Of a DNA stretch of 64,000 nucleotides, positions 46,231 through 55,118 are shown piece after piece. Every line of letters begins with the position of its first letter. The stretch's first letter is position 1. Below the pieces are notes generated by a model. The model saw nothing but the letters and a program-made list of their open reading frames with translations, made no database searches and was not told the origin of the DNA. Both the position numbers and the translations under genes were made by a program. Origin of the DNA: Candidatus Scybalocola faecavium (GTDB lineage: Bacteria > Bacillota > Clostridia > Lachnospirales > Lachnospiraceae); NCBI GenBank assembly GCA_018713145.1, contig DVFP01000025.1, forward strand, positions 1-64,000, given 5' to 3'.

Positions 46231-48942
46231 CTATCCTCTGCCTCCCTTTTTACCATACGGCTTGTGACTTTCCAGATCTTCTGTAGGATTGCTTATGACC
46301 GGGAGCCATGATCTGAAATCCTCCGGTTTTGTCCATACGCCTTCCGGAGCACCTTCCGCGGCTTTGTATATTTTTACCTGATAAGCCCTTAAAGTATATG
46401 TTCCTACAACATCATTAAAGGGTGCTGTTGACTTTGACAAGACATTTACGTTCATTTCCTGCCATCCGTGAGTCTTTTTATCCAGGTTTTCCGGATTCCA
46501 AAAACGTTCCATACATACAACCCCGGGATGGATGCCTAAAGTAATACATGCCTTTGCCCGAATCCGTCCTCTATCTGACTCAACCCATGTCCAGTCGCCG
46601 TCAGCGACTCCATACTTTTGACCATCCAAAGGGTGGATCCAAATTTCAGGGACCGGATAGATTTCCCGCATGGCCGGGACATTTCTTAAGGTAGAATGGT
46701 GATAAAACGGCACCCGTCCATTGGTCATGACAAGAGGAAATTCCCTGGAGATCCGGTCATCTCTCACAGGACTTTCATACGGCTCAAGATAATACGGCAG
46801 CGGCTCATACTCTTTTGAAGCCGGGGGAAGGACGGTTCCGGCAAATGGCTGTCCGGTCCGGCTGAGGGTGATCATACTTTCCAGATACAGTTCGATCTTT
46901 TTGGAAGGGGTATTAAATCCCCCGGGTTTACCGGTTTTTTCATCTGTTTTTTTATATACATAGTATTCGCGCCACTGATCCCTGGGCATGTATTCAAATG
47001 GGGCTTTAGCGGCAAATTCCTTCCAGGTCATTCCGATTTCTTTTGTAAAGTGATCAAAAAATTCATCCATTGAATCCCAATATGCCAGATCTTCTCCCAT
47101 AAATTCCGGATCAAAGGCTTTTTGGCAGTTTTCATGACCAAGCTGAGCACATTTTTTCGCCAGCCTGGACCAGAACAATGTTTCATCCATGGTCTCCCAT
47201 AAATGGGTCACTGCCTGGCGGGCAAACAGTTTATTGCACGTTTCAACGATCATATTGGTCTCCAGCCATTCCTGGGCCGGCAGGAGAATATCCGCATAAG
47301 CGGAAAAGGAAGTCGGATACATATATACATGGACAATAAAATCCAGTTTTTCCATAGCCTGGGCCCATTTTTTGCTTTCCGCCACGACACCCAGCTTATT
47401 GCCGGAACGGTCAATCCACACCCTTGGCTGATACGGTTTTCCTGTCAACACAGCGTCCCGGATACTGGAGGGATGACCCGCATACCAAATATGAAGACCT
47501 TTGTACTCATTTCCCCCAAGACGTTTTTCAAGCTGTCCCTTTGGAAGCATTTTAGAGGCCACCGGCACGGGATAATTCGGCACCTTTAATACGCCGCTTG
47601 TGCGGAATCGCTGAAGCAGGCTGCCTGGACGCTCCACATTTCCCATTAGCAGATCGATCGTTGCCGCAGCCATAGCTGCCTGCACCGAATTTGGCGTCTG
47701 GTCTGTAGCCACCCCTAAAGCAAGGCCGCCGGGTGTATTATCTGTGAAAATCCGGATAGCCTTTTCGATCCTCGAAGCGTCAATCCAGCAAATCTCCGCG
47801 GCTTTTTCCAATGTGTACTCCTGTACCCGCTCCCACAAAAGAGCAGCGCCGGTTTTATAAACTTTTCCATTTACCGTAAATGTTCCAAAAAGTGCCGGGG
47901 AAAGACGTTCATCCCAGGGATAAGCCATTTCCTTCATGGAATTTGTATTCTGATCCCATACCATAAATGTGTCCGGCACCCCCGGGTCTGTGCTGACCTT
48001 GCCTCGGACAAGCATTTTTGTCTCTGTATCCACAAGATAAGGGAGATTGGTCCATTTCATCACAAATTCCCGGTCAAACAGCTCATGGTCTAAAATATAA
48101 CGGATCCATGCCAGCATCAGGGCAACATCGGTTCCCGGACGGACCGGCAGCCATACATCCGCCTTTGCACCGTCCGGAGTCAGTCTCGGATCAATAACGA
48201 CTGTTTTAACACCCCTTGCCCTTAATTCCACTACAGCCTGGCCGCCGCTGGACGGACAGGAATAAGACGGATCTGTCCCCCACAAAACAAGACACTTAAT
48301 CGGCGTTTCATCGGGAAAATAAATCTCCAGGGCATTTGAATCGGCAATACTTGGATCCGTACCTCCGTACATCATCGTATAAGCCAGGACTCTTGGAAGA
48401 TAACACTGGGCACATCCCGGCTCAAACCAGTTTGGGGTGCCGAAAATGTTGCAAAAACGGGCAATACTCCAGATTTCCGGGTTGCCTCCCCCGCCGGTAG
48501 AGCAAAATACAGCCTCGGCCCCGTACTTTTCCCAGGTTTCCATAAGTTTCTTTGCGATTGTTTCAAGAGCTTCATCCCAAGTGATCCGTTTCCAGCGGTT
48601 ACTTCCCCGCTCTCCCACTCTTTTCAGAGGATACTTATTCCGATTCGGATGATATAATGCCTGGATCCCTGCCAATCCTTTGCCGCACATACGACCTTTG
48701 CTCATGGGGTCTTCCGGATTGCCCTCCAGTTTAATCACCTGACCGTTTTTTACATGAGCCAGCACACCGCAGTTGGCAATACAAGCCCTGCAGCAGGTCT
48801 TTACAATTTTCTCCTCCGGATCCGGAACAGGTTTTTGAGGCTTACACCTTGTAAACACTCTGTATCCTTTTGTCACATCTTCTATCCCAGGGATACAAAT
48901 ATCATTTAACTCCATTTCCATCCATTTTTCCTGATTTTCCAT
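46231..48942 (-). CDS. Molybdopterin oxidoreductase, DMSO-reductase family catalytic subunit
   Basis: A 903-residue Mo- or W-bis-pterin enzyme. The N-terminal [4Fe-4S] motif is CRACIANC with a fourth Cys in RMCGKG (about residues 49-86). NWFEPGCAQCYLPR near residue 175 sits where the metal ligand is expected, so a Cys ligand is possible. The C-terminal cofactor domain (FPLVMTNGRVPFYHHSTLRN, ...GDWTWVESDRG) is complete. There is no twin-arginine signal and no NrfD-type anchor gene, so the enzyme is probably soluble and cytosolic. Reaction unknown: a reductive dehydroxylase, hydratase or transhydroxylase are options. Preceded by AGGGAGG and by a perfect palindrome. Confidence 0.92.
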   Translation of the reverse strand: MENQEKWMEMELNDICIPGIEDVTKGYRVFTRCKPQKPVPDPEEKIVKTCCRACIANCGVLAHVKNGQVIKLEGNPEDPMSKGRMCGKGLAGIQALYHPNRNKYPLKRVGERGSNRWKRITWDEALETIAKKLMETWEKYGAEAVFCSTGGGGNPEIWSIARFCNIFGTPNWFEPGCAQCYLPRVLAYTMMYGGTDPSIADSNALEIYFPDETPIKCLVLWGTDPSYSCPSSGGQAVVELRARGVKTVVIDPRLTPDGAKADVWLPVRPGTDVALMLAWIRYILDHELFDREFVMKWTNLPYLVDTETKMLVRGKVSTDPGVPDTFMVWDQNTNSMKEMAYPWDERLSPALFGTFTVNGKVYKTGAALLWERVQEYTLEKAAEICWIDASRIEKAIRIFTDNTPGGLALGVATDQTPNSVQAAMAAATIDLLMGNVERPGSLLQRFRTSGVLKVPNYPVPVASKMLPKGQLEKRLGGNEYKGLHIWYAGHPSSIRDAVLTGKPYQPRVWIDRSGNKLGVVAESKKWAQAMEKLDFIVHVYMYPTSFSAYADILLPAQEWLETNMIVETCNKLFARQAVTHLWETMDETLFWSRLAKKCAQLGHENCQKAFDPEFMGEDLAYWDSMDEFFDHFTKEIGMTWKEFAAKAPFEYMPRDQWREYYVYKKTDEKTGKPGGFNTPSKKIELYLESMITLSRTGQPFAGTVLPPASKEYEPLPYYLEPYESPVRDDRISREFPLVMTNGRVPFYHHSTLRNVPAMREIYPVPEIWIHPLDGQKYGVADGDWTWVESDRGRIRAKACITLGIHPGVVCMERFWNPENLDKKTHGWQEMNVNVLSKSTAPFNDVVGTYTLRAYQVKIYKAAEGAPEGVWTKPEDFRSWLPVISNPTEDLESHKPYGKKGGRG

Positions 48943-48969
48943 AAAAACCTCCCTTTACACCTGTTTAAA

Positions 48970-49011
48970 AAAGGTAGTATTCTTTTGGTATACCAAAAGA
49001 ATACTACCTTT
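48970..49011. promoter_or_regulatory. Perfect 42-bp palindrome upstream of the molybdoenzyme operon
   Basis: Two 21-bp arms meet with no spacer; the core is TTTTGGTATACCAAAA, and the outer part reads AAAGGTAGTATTC. It lies 28 bp before the catalytic subunit start, in the region shared with the divergent AEC transporter gene. No gene ends here, so a terminator role is unlikely unless in a leader. A dimeric regulator site or a leader hairpin controlling the operon is plausible. Confidence 0.6.
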
Positions 49012-49205
49012 AAATCCCAGTGTCAAATACTTTCCTTCTTTTAAAAAGACATCCCAACATCTGCCATGAAAGTAAATCCCGATTCCTGTAAAATAGGGGT
49101 AGAAATATTCAGAATTTATTGTATAATATATGATATAAGATAAAAGATCCCACAAAGGGGTCTATCATGCATTGCATGGCGATAATTAAGGAAAGGATGG
49201 ATTTT

Positions 49206-50135
49206 ATGGAGCAATTTAATATTGTCCTCAATCAGTTGATCCTCTTTTTTGTGTTAATGATCATTGGCTACATTGCCGTCCGGCTCCACGTTGTTGGCGA
49301 AGAATTTCTGGACGGCTTATCCAGACTCATTACAAGGATCCTGCTGCCCCTTCTTGTATTTTCTAATGCGGTTTCCGGGACAACCCGCAGCCAGCTTTTT
49401 GAGTGCTACCCGATTCTCCTTCTGACTCTGGCTTTTTATATCAGCATTATTGTTGTCTGTCTGGCCCTGGGCAAAATACTGAGGCTGAAAGGGGAACGCA
49501 ACAAAGTTTTCCGGGCTGCTTTTGTGTTCGGAAATGCCGGTTTTATCGGGATTCCTCTGATCACCGCTATTTTCCCGGAAAACGGTCCGATCTATATTGC
49601 CTTAATGTCCATTATCGATCAAACTTTTATGTGGACCTATGGTTTAAAACTTACAACCCCTGCATCCAAAAAGCGGAAATTTAACTTTAAAAATTTTATC
49701 AATCCTGCCCTGTGCGCAGTGATCCTGTCTTTGATCCTTTTGCTTTTAAATATTAATACTCTTATTCCCGATGTACTTGTTAACGCTTTATCAACGATGG
49801 GCAAGGCCGCAACACCATTGTCGCTGTTTTATCTTGGCGGTTTGTTTCATTTTTGTAATTGGAAGTCCGTATTAAAAGCCAAAGAACTGTATGCCGGTAT
49901 TTTTGTTAAGATGATCGCATTTCCTCTGGCCTTTTATGCTGTCGCATCTATGATCTGTCCGCTTCAGGAAATGGTTCGGACGATTTCCATTATCGCAGCC
50001 CTGCCGACAATGACGACCATCGCTATGTTTACAAAGTCTAACCAAAACCAGGAAGACTATGCTGTTGGATTTGTCCTTATGACCACAGCGGCTTCTCTGA
50101 TCACGCTGTCCATTGTGTCCTACTTTATTTTATGA
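49206..50135 (+). CDS. AEC-family transporter
   Basis: A 309-residue membrane protein of the auxin-efflux-carrier family, with ten predicted helices in two groups of five. Family marks include RLITRILLPLLVFSNAV and FVFGNAGFIGIPLI. Bacterial members carry malate, other organic acids or aromatic acids. Diverges from the molybdoenzyme operon, so it may import that enzyme's substrate or export its product; this is inference. ATG 49206 is preferred with AAAGG 9 bases upstream; ATG 49197 is possible. Confidence 0.9.
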   Translation: MEQFNIVLNQLILFFVLMIIGYIAVRLHVVGEEFLDGLSRLITRILLPLLVFSNAVSGTTRSQLFECYPILLLTLAFYISIIVVCLALGKILRLKGERNKVFRAAFVFGNAGFIGIPLITAIFPENGPIYIALMSIIDQTFMWTYGLKLTTPASKKRKFNFKNFINPALCAVILSLILLLLNINTLIPDVLVNALSTMGKAATPLSLFYLGGLFHFCNWKSVLKAKELYAGIFVKMIAFPLAFYAVASMICPLQEMVRTISIIAALPTMTTIAMFTKSNQNQEDYAVGFVLMTTAASLITLSIVSYFIL

Positions 50136-50150
50136 GTTGCCCGACAAATG

Positions 50151-50198
50151 GCCATGGCCTAAACCGGAATCATCGCACTTAGGCCATGGCTCTTTAAA
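50151..50198. terminator. Bidirectional terminator
   Basis: Perfect 12-bp arms GCCATGGCCTAA and TTAGGCCATGGC followed by a T-rich stretch, between the convergent AEC and ribH genes. Confidence 0.75.
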
Positions 50199-50200
50199 TT

Positions 50201-50668
50201 TTATTTTCCCATTTCCCGGATCAGATTGATCATCTCAATGACCCCAAGGGCACATTCATACCCTTTATTCCCCGCTTTTGAGCCGGCCCGCTCAATGGCC
50301 TGCTCAATATTTTCTGTCGTGAGCACACCAAACATCACCGGGATCCCGGACTTAAGAGATACAGAAGCAATCCCTTTAGACACTTCATTGCAAACATAAT
50401 CGTAATGGCTCGTGCTTCCCCGGATCACAGCGCCAAGACAAATCACGCCGTCATATTTGCCGCTTTCAGCCATTTTTTCAGCGATCAGAGGAATTTCAAA
50501 AGCTCCCGGCACCCAGGCCACCTGAATATCCTCCTCATCTACATCGTGGCGGACCAAACCGTCAATCGCCCCGCTTAAAAGCTTTGACGTAATAAACTCA
50601 TTAAAACGCGCTGCCACGATACCTACCTTAATTTTCTCTGACACAAGTTTTCCTTCAAATACTTTCAT
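50201..50668 (-). CDS. ribH: 6,7-dimethyl-8-ribityllumazine synthase
   Basis: RibH condenses the ribityl-aminouracil with dihydroxybutanone phosphate, the step before riboflavin synthase. The 155-residue protein has [38 protein letters not shown] (catalytic His) and [24 protein letters not shown] lies 7 bases before ATG 50668. Last gene of the rib operon. Confidence 0.97.
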   Translation of the reverse strand: MKVFEGKLVSEKIKVGIVAARFNEFITSKLLSGAIDGLVRHDVDEEDIQVAWVPGAFEIPLIAEKMAESGKYDGVICLGAVIRGSTSHYDYVCNEVSKGIASVSLKSGIPVMFGVLTTENIEQAIERAGSKAGNKGYECALGVIEMINLIREMGK

Positions 50669-50737
50669 ATTTCTCCTTTCCTGGGCATGTCCTTTGCCCA
50701 TAAAGGTATCCTCCTTTCTTTGGGAGGTATACCGGTA

Positions 50738-51940
50738 TTATAGATAATTTAACAAATGGCCCATTTTTTTCTGCTTTGTTTTTAAGTAAAACAGATCCTT
50801 GCTGGTGGCCTCCATCTGGATCGGCACCCGCTTTATGATCTCCATGCCGTAGTCTTTAAGCTGGTAAATCTTGTCCGGGTTATTGGTCAGAAGGCGCATT
50901 GTTTTTACCCCGAGATCTTTAAGAATCTGGGCGCCGATAAAATATTCCCGGAGATCTCCCGGAAAACCAAGGGCAAGATTGGCCTCTAATGTATCCATGC
51001 CCTGATCCTGAAGCTCATAAGCTCTCAGCTTATTGATCAGGCCGATGCCGCGGCCTTCCTGACGCATATAAAGTAAAATTCCCCGGCCTTCCTTTTCGAT
51101 CTGAGTCATGGCAGAGGCAAACTGCTGGCCGCAGTCGCAGCGAATGGAGCCAAAAGCATCTCCGGTCAGACACTCTGAATGAACGCGGCATAAAATATTT
51201 TCACCATTGCCGATCTCCCCTTTAACCAGGGCAATATGATGCTCCCCGTTTAAACGGTTCACATATCCAAAAGCCGTAAAGTCTCCATATTTTGTAGGCA
51301 TTTTTGCACAGGCGACCCTATCCACAAGCTTTTCGTACTTCCTGCGGTAGTCCTGGAGCGCTTTAATGGTAATAAATTTCAGTCCTAATTCCCGGCTGAG
51401 ACAAATCAGTTCCGGTGTACGCATCATTGTCCCATCATCTCTCATAACCTCACAGCACAGTCCGCACTCCTTTAGTCCTGCCAGACGCATCAGATCTACA
51501 GTAGCCTCTGTATGCCCGCTGCGCTCCAACACTCCATTTTCTTTTGCGATCAAAGGGAACATATGCCCCGGGCGCCGAAAATCATCGGGCTTTGCATCTT
51601 CCGCCACACAATGACGGGCCGTCATTCCCCGCTCCAGAGCGGAAATACCTGTGGTAGTTCCCACATAATCTACAGAAACCGTAAAAGCGGTTTCATGATT
51701 ATCCATATTTTTCTCTACCATGGGACGAAAATCCAGCTTTTGGGCTAATTTGCGGCTCATGGGCATACAGATCAATCCCCTGGCATACTTTGCCATCAGA
51801 TTCACATTTTCGGTCGTCGCTGCCTGGGCCGAACAAATAAAATCCCCTTCATTTTCCCGGTCTTCATCGTCTGTAACTAAAATGACTTCTCCATTTTTTA
51901 ACGCTTCAAGAGCTTCTTCTACTGTATTGTATTGAAACAT
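50738..51940 (-). CDS. ribBA: Bifunctional DHBP synthase / GTP cyclohydrolase II
   Basis: A 400-residue fusion. Residues 1-200 make 3,4-dihydroxy-2-butanone 4-phosphate ([32 protein letters not shown]). Residues 205-400 open the GTP ring: zinc cysteines in [15 protein letters not shown] and the RQEGRGIGL loop. Both activities feed riboflavin synthesis. AGGAGG is 7 bases from the start. Lies between ribE and ribH. Confidence 0.97.
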   Translation of the reverse strand: MFQYNTVEEALEALKNGEVILVTDDEDRENEGDFICSAQAATTENVNLMAKYARGLICMPMSRKLAQKLDFRPMVEKNMDNHETAFTVSVDYVGTTTGISALERGMTARHCVAEDAKPDDFRRPGHMFPLIAKENGVLERSGHTEATVDLMRLAGLKECGLCCEVMRDDGTMMRTPELICLSRELGLKFITIKALQDYRRKYEKLVDRVACAKMPTKYGDFTAFGYVNRLNGEHHIALVKGEIGNGENILCRVHSECLTGDAFGSIRCDCGQQFASAMTQIEKEGRGILLYMRQEGRGIGLINKLRAYELQDQGMDTLEANLALGFPGDLREYFIGAQILKDLGVKTMRLLTNNPDKIYQLKDYGMEIIKRVPIQMEATSKDLFYLKTKQKKMGHLLNYL

Positions 51941-51983
51941 CAGGCTTCCTCCTTTTTATGATCCTATCTATTTGATCCTTGTA

Positions 51984-52631
51984 TTACAAAAATCCATATT
52001 CCGCCAGTTTTTCAGAAGTAAGGGCTCCGGATCTGCCCTTTTCCCTGACAGATAAGAGTTTTTCCACATATTTACCAATAATGTCGGTTTCAATATTTAC
52101 CACTTCTCCGATCCCTTTGTGGCTAAGAGCGGTGACCTGGTAAGTATGGGGGATCACAGACACGCCAAACTCCCTGTTGTTTACCCAGGCCACCGTAAGG
52201 CTGATCCCGTCCAGAGCGACTGATCCTTTTTCCACAATATAATCCGTCAGTTTCGTCTCTGCGCTGATCGTAAGCCATACGGCAATATCATCTTTTCGGA
52301 TTCGGGTAATGACGCCGGTACCGTCAATATGTCCGGAGACAATATGACCGCCCATCCGGCCGCCTAAAGCCACTGCCCGTTCCAAATTTACCGGATCGCC
52401 TGTATGTACATTTTTTAAAGACGAACGATCCAATGTCTCATGCATGACATCGGCGCAAAAGCCATCCCAACTCAAATGTGTGACCGTCAGACACACACCA
52501 TTAACTGCAATACTGTCGCCTTCCCGGGTATTTTTAAGCACTTGGGATGCCTTAATATCCAATACACAGGAATGACTTCCCCGTTTTATCCCCCGGATCC
52601 ATCCGGTTTCTTCAATGATTCCTGTAAACAT
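51984..52631 (-). CDS. ribE: Riboflavin synthase alpha chain
   Basis: A 215-residue protein made of two lumazine-binding barrels. The first starts MFTGIIEETG with GDSIAVNGVCLTV; the second repeats it as KGSVALDGISLTVAWV. The trimer dismutates two lumazines to riboflavin. GAGGTG precedes ATG 52631. Its 5' end overlaps the end of ribD by 46 bp, an unusually long same-strand overlap. Confidence 0.96.
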   Translation of the reverse strand: MFTGIIEETGWIRGIKRGSHSCVLDIKASQVLKNTREGDSIAVNGVCLTVTHLSWDGFCADVMHETLDRSSLKNVHTGDPVNLERAVALGGRMGGHIVSGHIDGTGVITRIRKDDIAVWLTISAETKLTDYIVEKGSVALDGISLTVAWVNNREFGVSVIPHTYQVTALSHKGIGEVVNIETDIIGKYVEKLLSVREKGRSGALTSEKLAEYGFL

Positions 52632-53722
52632 GGACACACCTCACTTTCTATCAGGAAATCCCCGCCCAGGGATTGGATTTTCACCGGCTTTAGCATAAAG
52701 CCTTCTTCCGGACACTCTACCCCCTTACCGCCAACCGGGCCGGGAGCACAGCGGCCACCGAAAATCTTTGGGGCAATATAAGCCTGGACCCTGGAAACGA
52801 TTCCCGCCTTAAGCGCAGACCAGGCCAGGGAAGATCCACCCTCCAGCAATATGCTGTCGATCTTCATCTTTCCCAGCTTTTCCATAAGGATGTTCAGATC
52901 TACATGTCCCTGGCCATCAAAAGGCACATAAATCACCTGGACTCCCCGGGCTTCATAAGGGGAATAGCAGGATGCATCTTTTTGACAGGTGGCAATGACT
53001 GTAGGTACTGTGCCGGCAGTTTTTATGACCTGGGCATCAAAAGGGATCCTTAGTTTTGTATCACACAAAATCCTTAAAGGATTCCTTCCCTCCGGTATTC
53101 TGCAGGTCAGCAGAGGGTCATCGGCTTCAATGGTCCCCCGGCCTGTCATTATGGCAGAAAACAGGTTTCGATCCATATGAACCTGCCGCCGCGCAGCCTC
53201 TCCGGTGATCCATTTGGATTTTCCTGACCAGGTAGCAATACGCCCGTCCATGGTCATGGCATACTTTAAGGTAACGAAAGGCTTTCCGGTAGTGATATAA
53301 TGAAAAAATATCCGGTTTTGCTCCCTGCACTCCTTTTCCAAAACGCCGGTAACTACAGTAATCCCGTGATTTCTTAAAATTTCAACCCCTTTTCCTGCCA
53401 CTAAGGGGTTGGGATCCATAGCCCCTACAACGACCTTTTTGATGCCTTTCTCAATAATAATTTCCGTACACGGGGGTGTTTTTCCGTAATGACAGCAAGG
53501 TTCCAACGTCACATAAAGCACAGCGCCGTCTGTATCCTGTGTACAGTTTAAAAGACAGTTCCGCTCTGCGTGAAACTCTCCAAAGGCTCTGTGGTACCCT
53601 TCGCTGATGATCCGGCCATCCTTAACAAGCACTGCGCCCACCATAGGATTAGGGTTTACCCGGCCAGCCCCTTTATAGGCCAGAGTTATGGCCCTGGCCA
53701 TAAAATACGCATCATCCTTCAT
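52586..53722 (-). CDS. ribD: Riboflavin biosynthesis deaminase/reductase
   Basis: A 378-residue bifunctional enzyme. The deaminase half has zinc ligands in HAERNCLL and PCCHYGKTPPC; the reductase half has the TLKYAMTMDGRIAT strand, GRGTIEADDP and ILLEGGSSLAWS. It carries out the second and third steps after GTP ring opening. AAAGGAGG is close upstream of ATG 53722. First gene of the operon, under the FMN riboswitch. The C-terminal tail is longer than usual and is encoded in the overlap with ribE. Confidence 0.96.
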   Translation of the reverse strand: MKDDAYFMARAITLAYKGAGRVNPNPMVGAVLVKDGRIISEGYHRAFGEFHAERNCLLNCTQDTDGAVLYVTLEPCCHYGKTPPCTEIIIEKGIKKVVVGAMDPNPLVAGKGVEILRNHGITVVTGVLEKECREQNRIFFHYITTGKPFVTLKYAMTMDGRIATWSGKSKWITGEAARRQVHMDRNLFSAIMTGRGTIEADDPLLTCRIPEGRNPLRILCDTKLRIPFDAQVIKTAGTVPTVIATCQKDASCYSPYEARGVQVIYVPFDGQGHVDLNILMEKLGKMKIDSILLEGGSSLAWSALKAGIVSRVQAYIAPKIFGGRCAPGPVGGKGVECPEEGFMLKPVKIQSLGGDFLIESEVCPCLQESLKKPDGSGG

Positions 53723-53799
53723 TGTCCTTTTGCCTCCTTTACGGCAGCCGTTCACCGGGATGAACGATCAACCTTGTTTTTTCGTCAGATCCGGGCAAA

Positions 53800-53828
53800 G
53801 AAAAAGCCCCGGATCTCACTTCCGGGGC
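53800..53828 (-). terminator. Second terminator in rib leader
   Basis: Stem GCCCCGGA/TCCGGGGC followed by TTTTTC on the minus strand. A competing pairing GATCCGGGG with CCCGGATC could form an anti-terminator. About 78 bp before ribD. Confidence 0.65.
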
Positions 53829-53885
53829 GAATACAGCATGTTGAGCAAACCGCTTCATATGGTGTGCCGCAATGCCATAACAGCA

Positions 53886-53921
53886 AAAACCCTGAAAAAT
53901 GATCTATGATCACATTTCAGG
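53886..53921 (-). terminator. First terminator in rib leader
   Basis: Stem CCCTGAAA/TTTCAGGG with an internal GATCATAGATC segment followed by TTTTTG on the minus strand; the nearer of two terminators in the FMN riboswitch expression platform. Confidence 0.7.
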
Positions 53922-54013
53922 GCGACGATACATATGCACGATCTGTCAATATTTTTATGTCACAATTACTTTTCTGCAAATACTTGGTACAAATAAATAT
54001 CTTCATACATGCT

Positions 54014-54122
54014 CATCTTCTTTCATCCAGACTATACTGTCGGTTTTGGAATCTCACCAAATCCTGCGCCTTGCGCTCGCGGACTTTACCGCCGATCGGG
54101 AATCTCACCCTGCCCCGAAGAC
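54014..54122 (-). promoter_or_regulatory. FMN riboswitch (RFN element)
   Basis: On the minus strand the conserved RFN blocks appear in order: CTTCGGGGCAGGGTGA, ATTCCCGATCGGCGGTAA, AGTCCGCGAGC, GATTTGGTGAGATTCC, AAAACCGACAGTATAGTCTG and GATGAAAGAAGAT. With FMN bound it should favour the downstream terminators and shut down ribD-E-BA-H. It is followed by two terminator-like hairpins before ribD, one more than is typical. Confidence 0.97.
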
Positions 54123-54146
54123 TGCTTTCTTATTCAGTTCTTTTCC

Positions 54147-54175
54147 ATTATAATCCTATGGCAGCCATAATGCAA
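54147..54175 (-). promoter_or_regulatory. rib operon promoter
   Basis: Minus-strand TTGCAT, 17 bases, TATAAT, ending 25 bp before the riboswitch. Confidence 0.7.
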
Positions 54176-54182
54176 GCTTTTT

Positions 54183-55118
54183 TTACTGATGCATCCTGCG
54201 AATGATCTTGCAGATCACCTCATTTTCCGTAACTAAAGGCTTTTTATGGGTAAAAAATACAATTCCTTCTGTGGGAGAAAGCACTGTAGAGATCACATTT
54301 CCTTCATAGGGATGGACAATTTCCGCCAAAGGCTCCCCCATATGGACTTCATCCCCCGGATGGCACAAACGCCGGTAAATGCCTCCCATAGTGGTCCGGA
54401 CGGAAGTAAGCTCCTCCTCACCGATCACTGTGGCAATATAACCGTTATGGCTGTGGTACTTTAAAATCCCCATCCGCGTCAGAAAACGCAGCACTGCCGT
54501 AACCGCCTGGCGGGCGGAGACTTCGTCGATAAAATCGGTTTCCGTGGTGTATACAGAAAATGCATTCGTGTCCCAAATCTGCCAGTTATAATTTAATGTA
54601 GTCGTATCAATAGGGCGGGGCTTGCGCACTACCACGTAAGGGAGACCGAAAAGGCCCGCCAGACTGGTGTTCTGCTTGCCTGTATCCATCATGCGTACAT
54701 GGGGGATAAAATCTCCGGGCATATAAAAGCTGGCAAACTGGATGCCATAATCATAATCCTTCGCCTGCTGGAATACCCCTGCGGCAATACGCTGAGTTGT
54801 CTCCCCCCGGTCATAGCCGGGAAACATCCGGTTAATATCCGTATTATCCACCGGCCAGAACCGTTTCTCAATATTCATGGCGTGATGGTTCACCGACGGA
54901 ATCACAAGGATCTCCTTATCCGCTGCAATAGAGTCACACGCTTCCAGCTTTTTCAGCTTACGAATGATCTGTGAGCATATATAAAGCTGCTGGATTTCAT
55001 TGCCCCGCATACTTCCAATAATACAGGCAGATTTTTGTCCGTGGCCAAAAGTATAGCCGGTAATCTTTAAAGTCTCCCGGTAAGGACAATCCATGGAAAA
55101 AATTTCCGTTTTTCTCAC
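54183..55118 (-). CDS. AstE/AspA-family paralog lacking zinc ligands
   Basis: A 311-residue succinylglutamate-desuccinylase/aspartoacylase-fold protein, clearly paralogous to its upstream neighbour (shared DxxxNRMFPG segment, C-terminal beta domain). The zinc motif HGDE of the neighbour is here MRGNE (Arg38 in place of His) and the later zinc His (DIHAS) is replaced by Phe128 (IQFAS). The catalytic Glu of the neighbour (VVEMG) is not conserved either. It is therefore likely a non-catalytic partner, perhaps in a heterodimer. It starts with GTG, overlapping the neighbour by 4 bp, with GGGAGGTGA upstream. Last gene of the ATP-grasp operon. Confidence 0.8.
   Translation of the reverse strand: MRKTEIFSMDCPYRETLKITGYTFGHGQKSACIIGSMRGNEIQQLYICSQIIRKLKKLEACDSIAADKEILVIPSVNHHAMNIEKRFWPVDNTDINRMFPGYDRGETTQRIAAGVFQQAKDYDYGIQFASFYMPGDFIPHVRMMDTGKQNTSLAGLFGLPYVVVRKPRPIDTTTLNYNWQIWDTNAFSVYTTETDFIDEVSARQAVTAVLRFLTRMGILKYHSHNGYIATVIGEEELTSVRTTMGGIYRRLCHPGDEVHMGEPLAEIVHPYEGNVISTVLSPTEGIVFFTHKKPLVTENEVICKIIRRMHQ

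Noticed and set aside
48970-49011. Palindrome as an intrinsic terminator
   Set aside because: No gene ends next to it on either strand and the flanks lack T runs.
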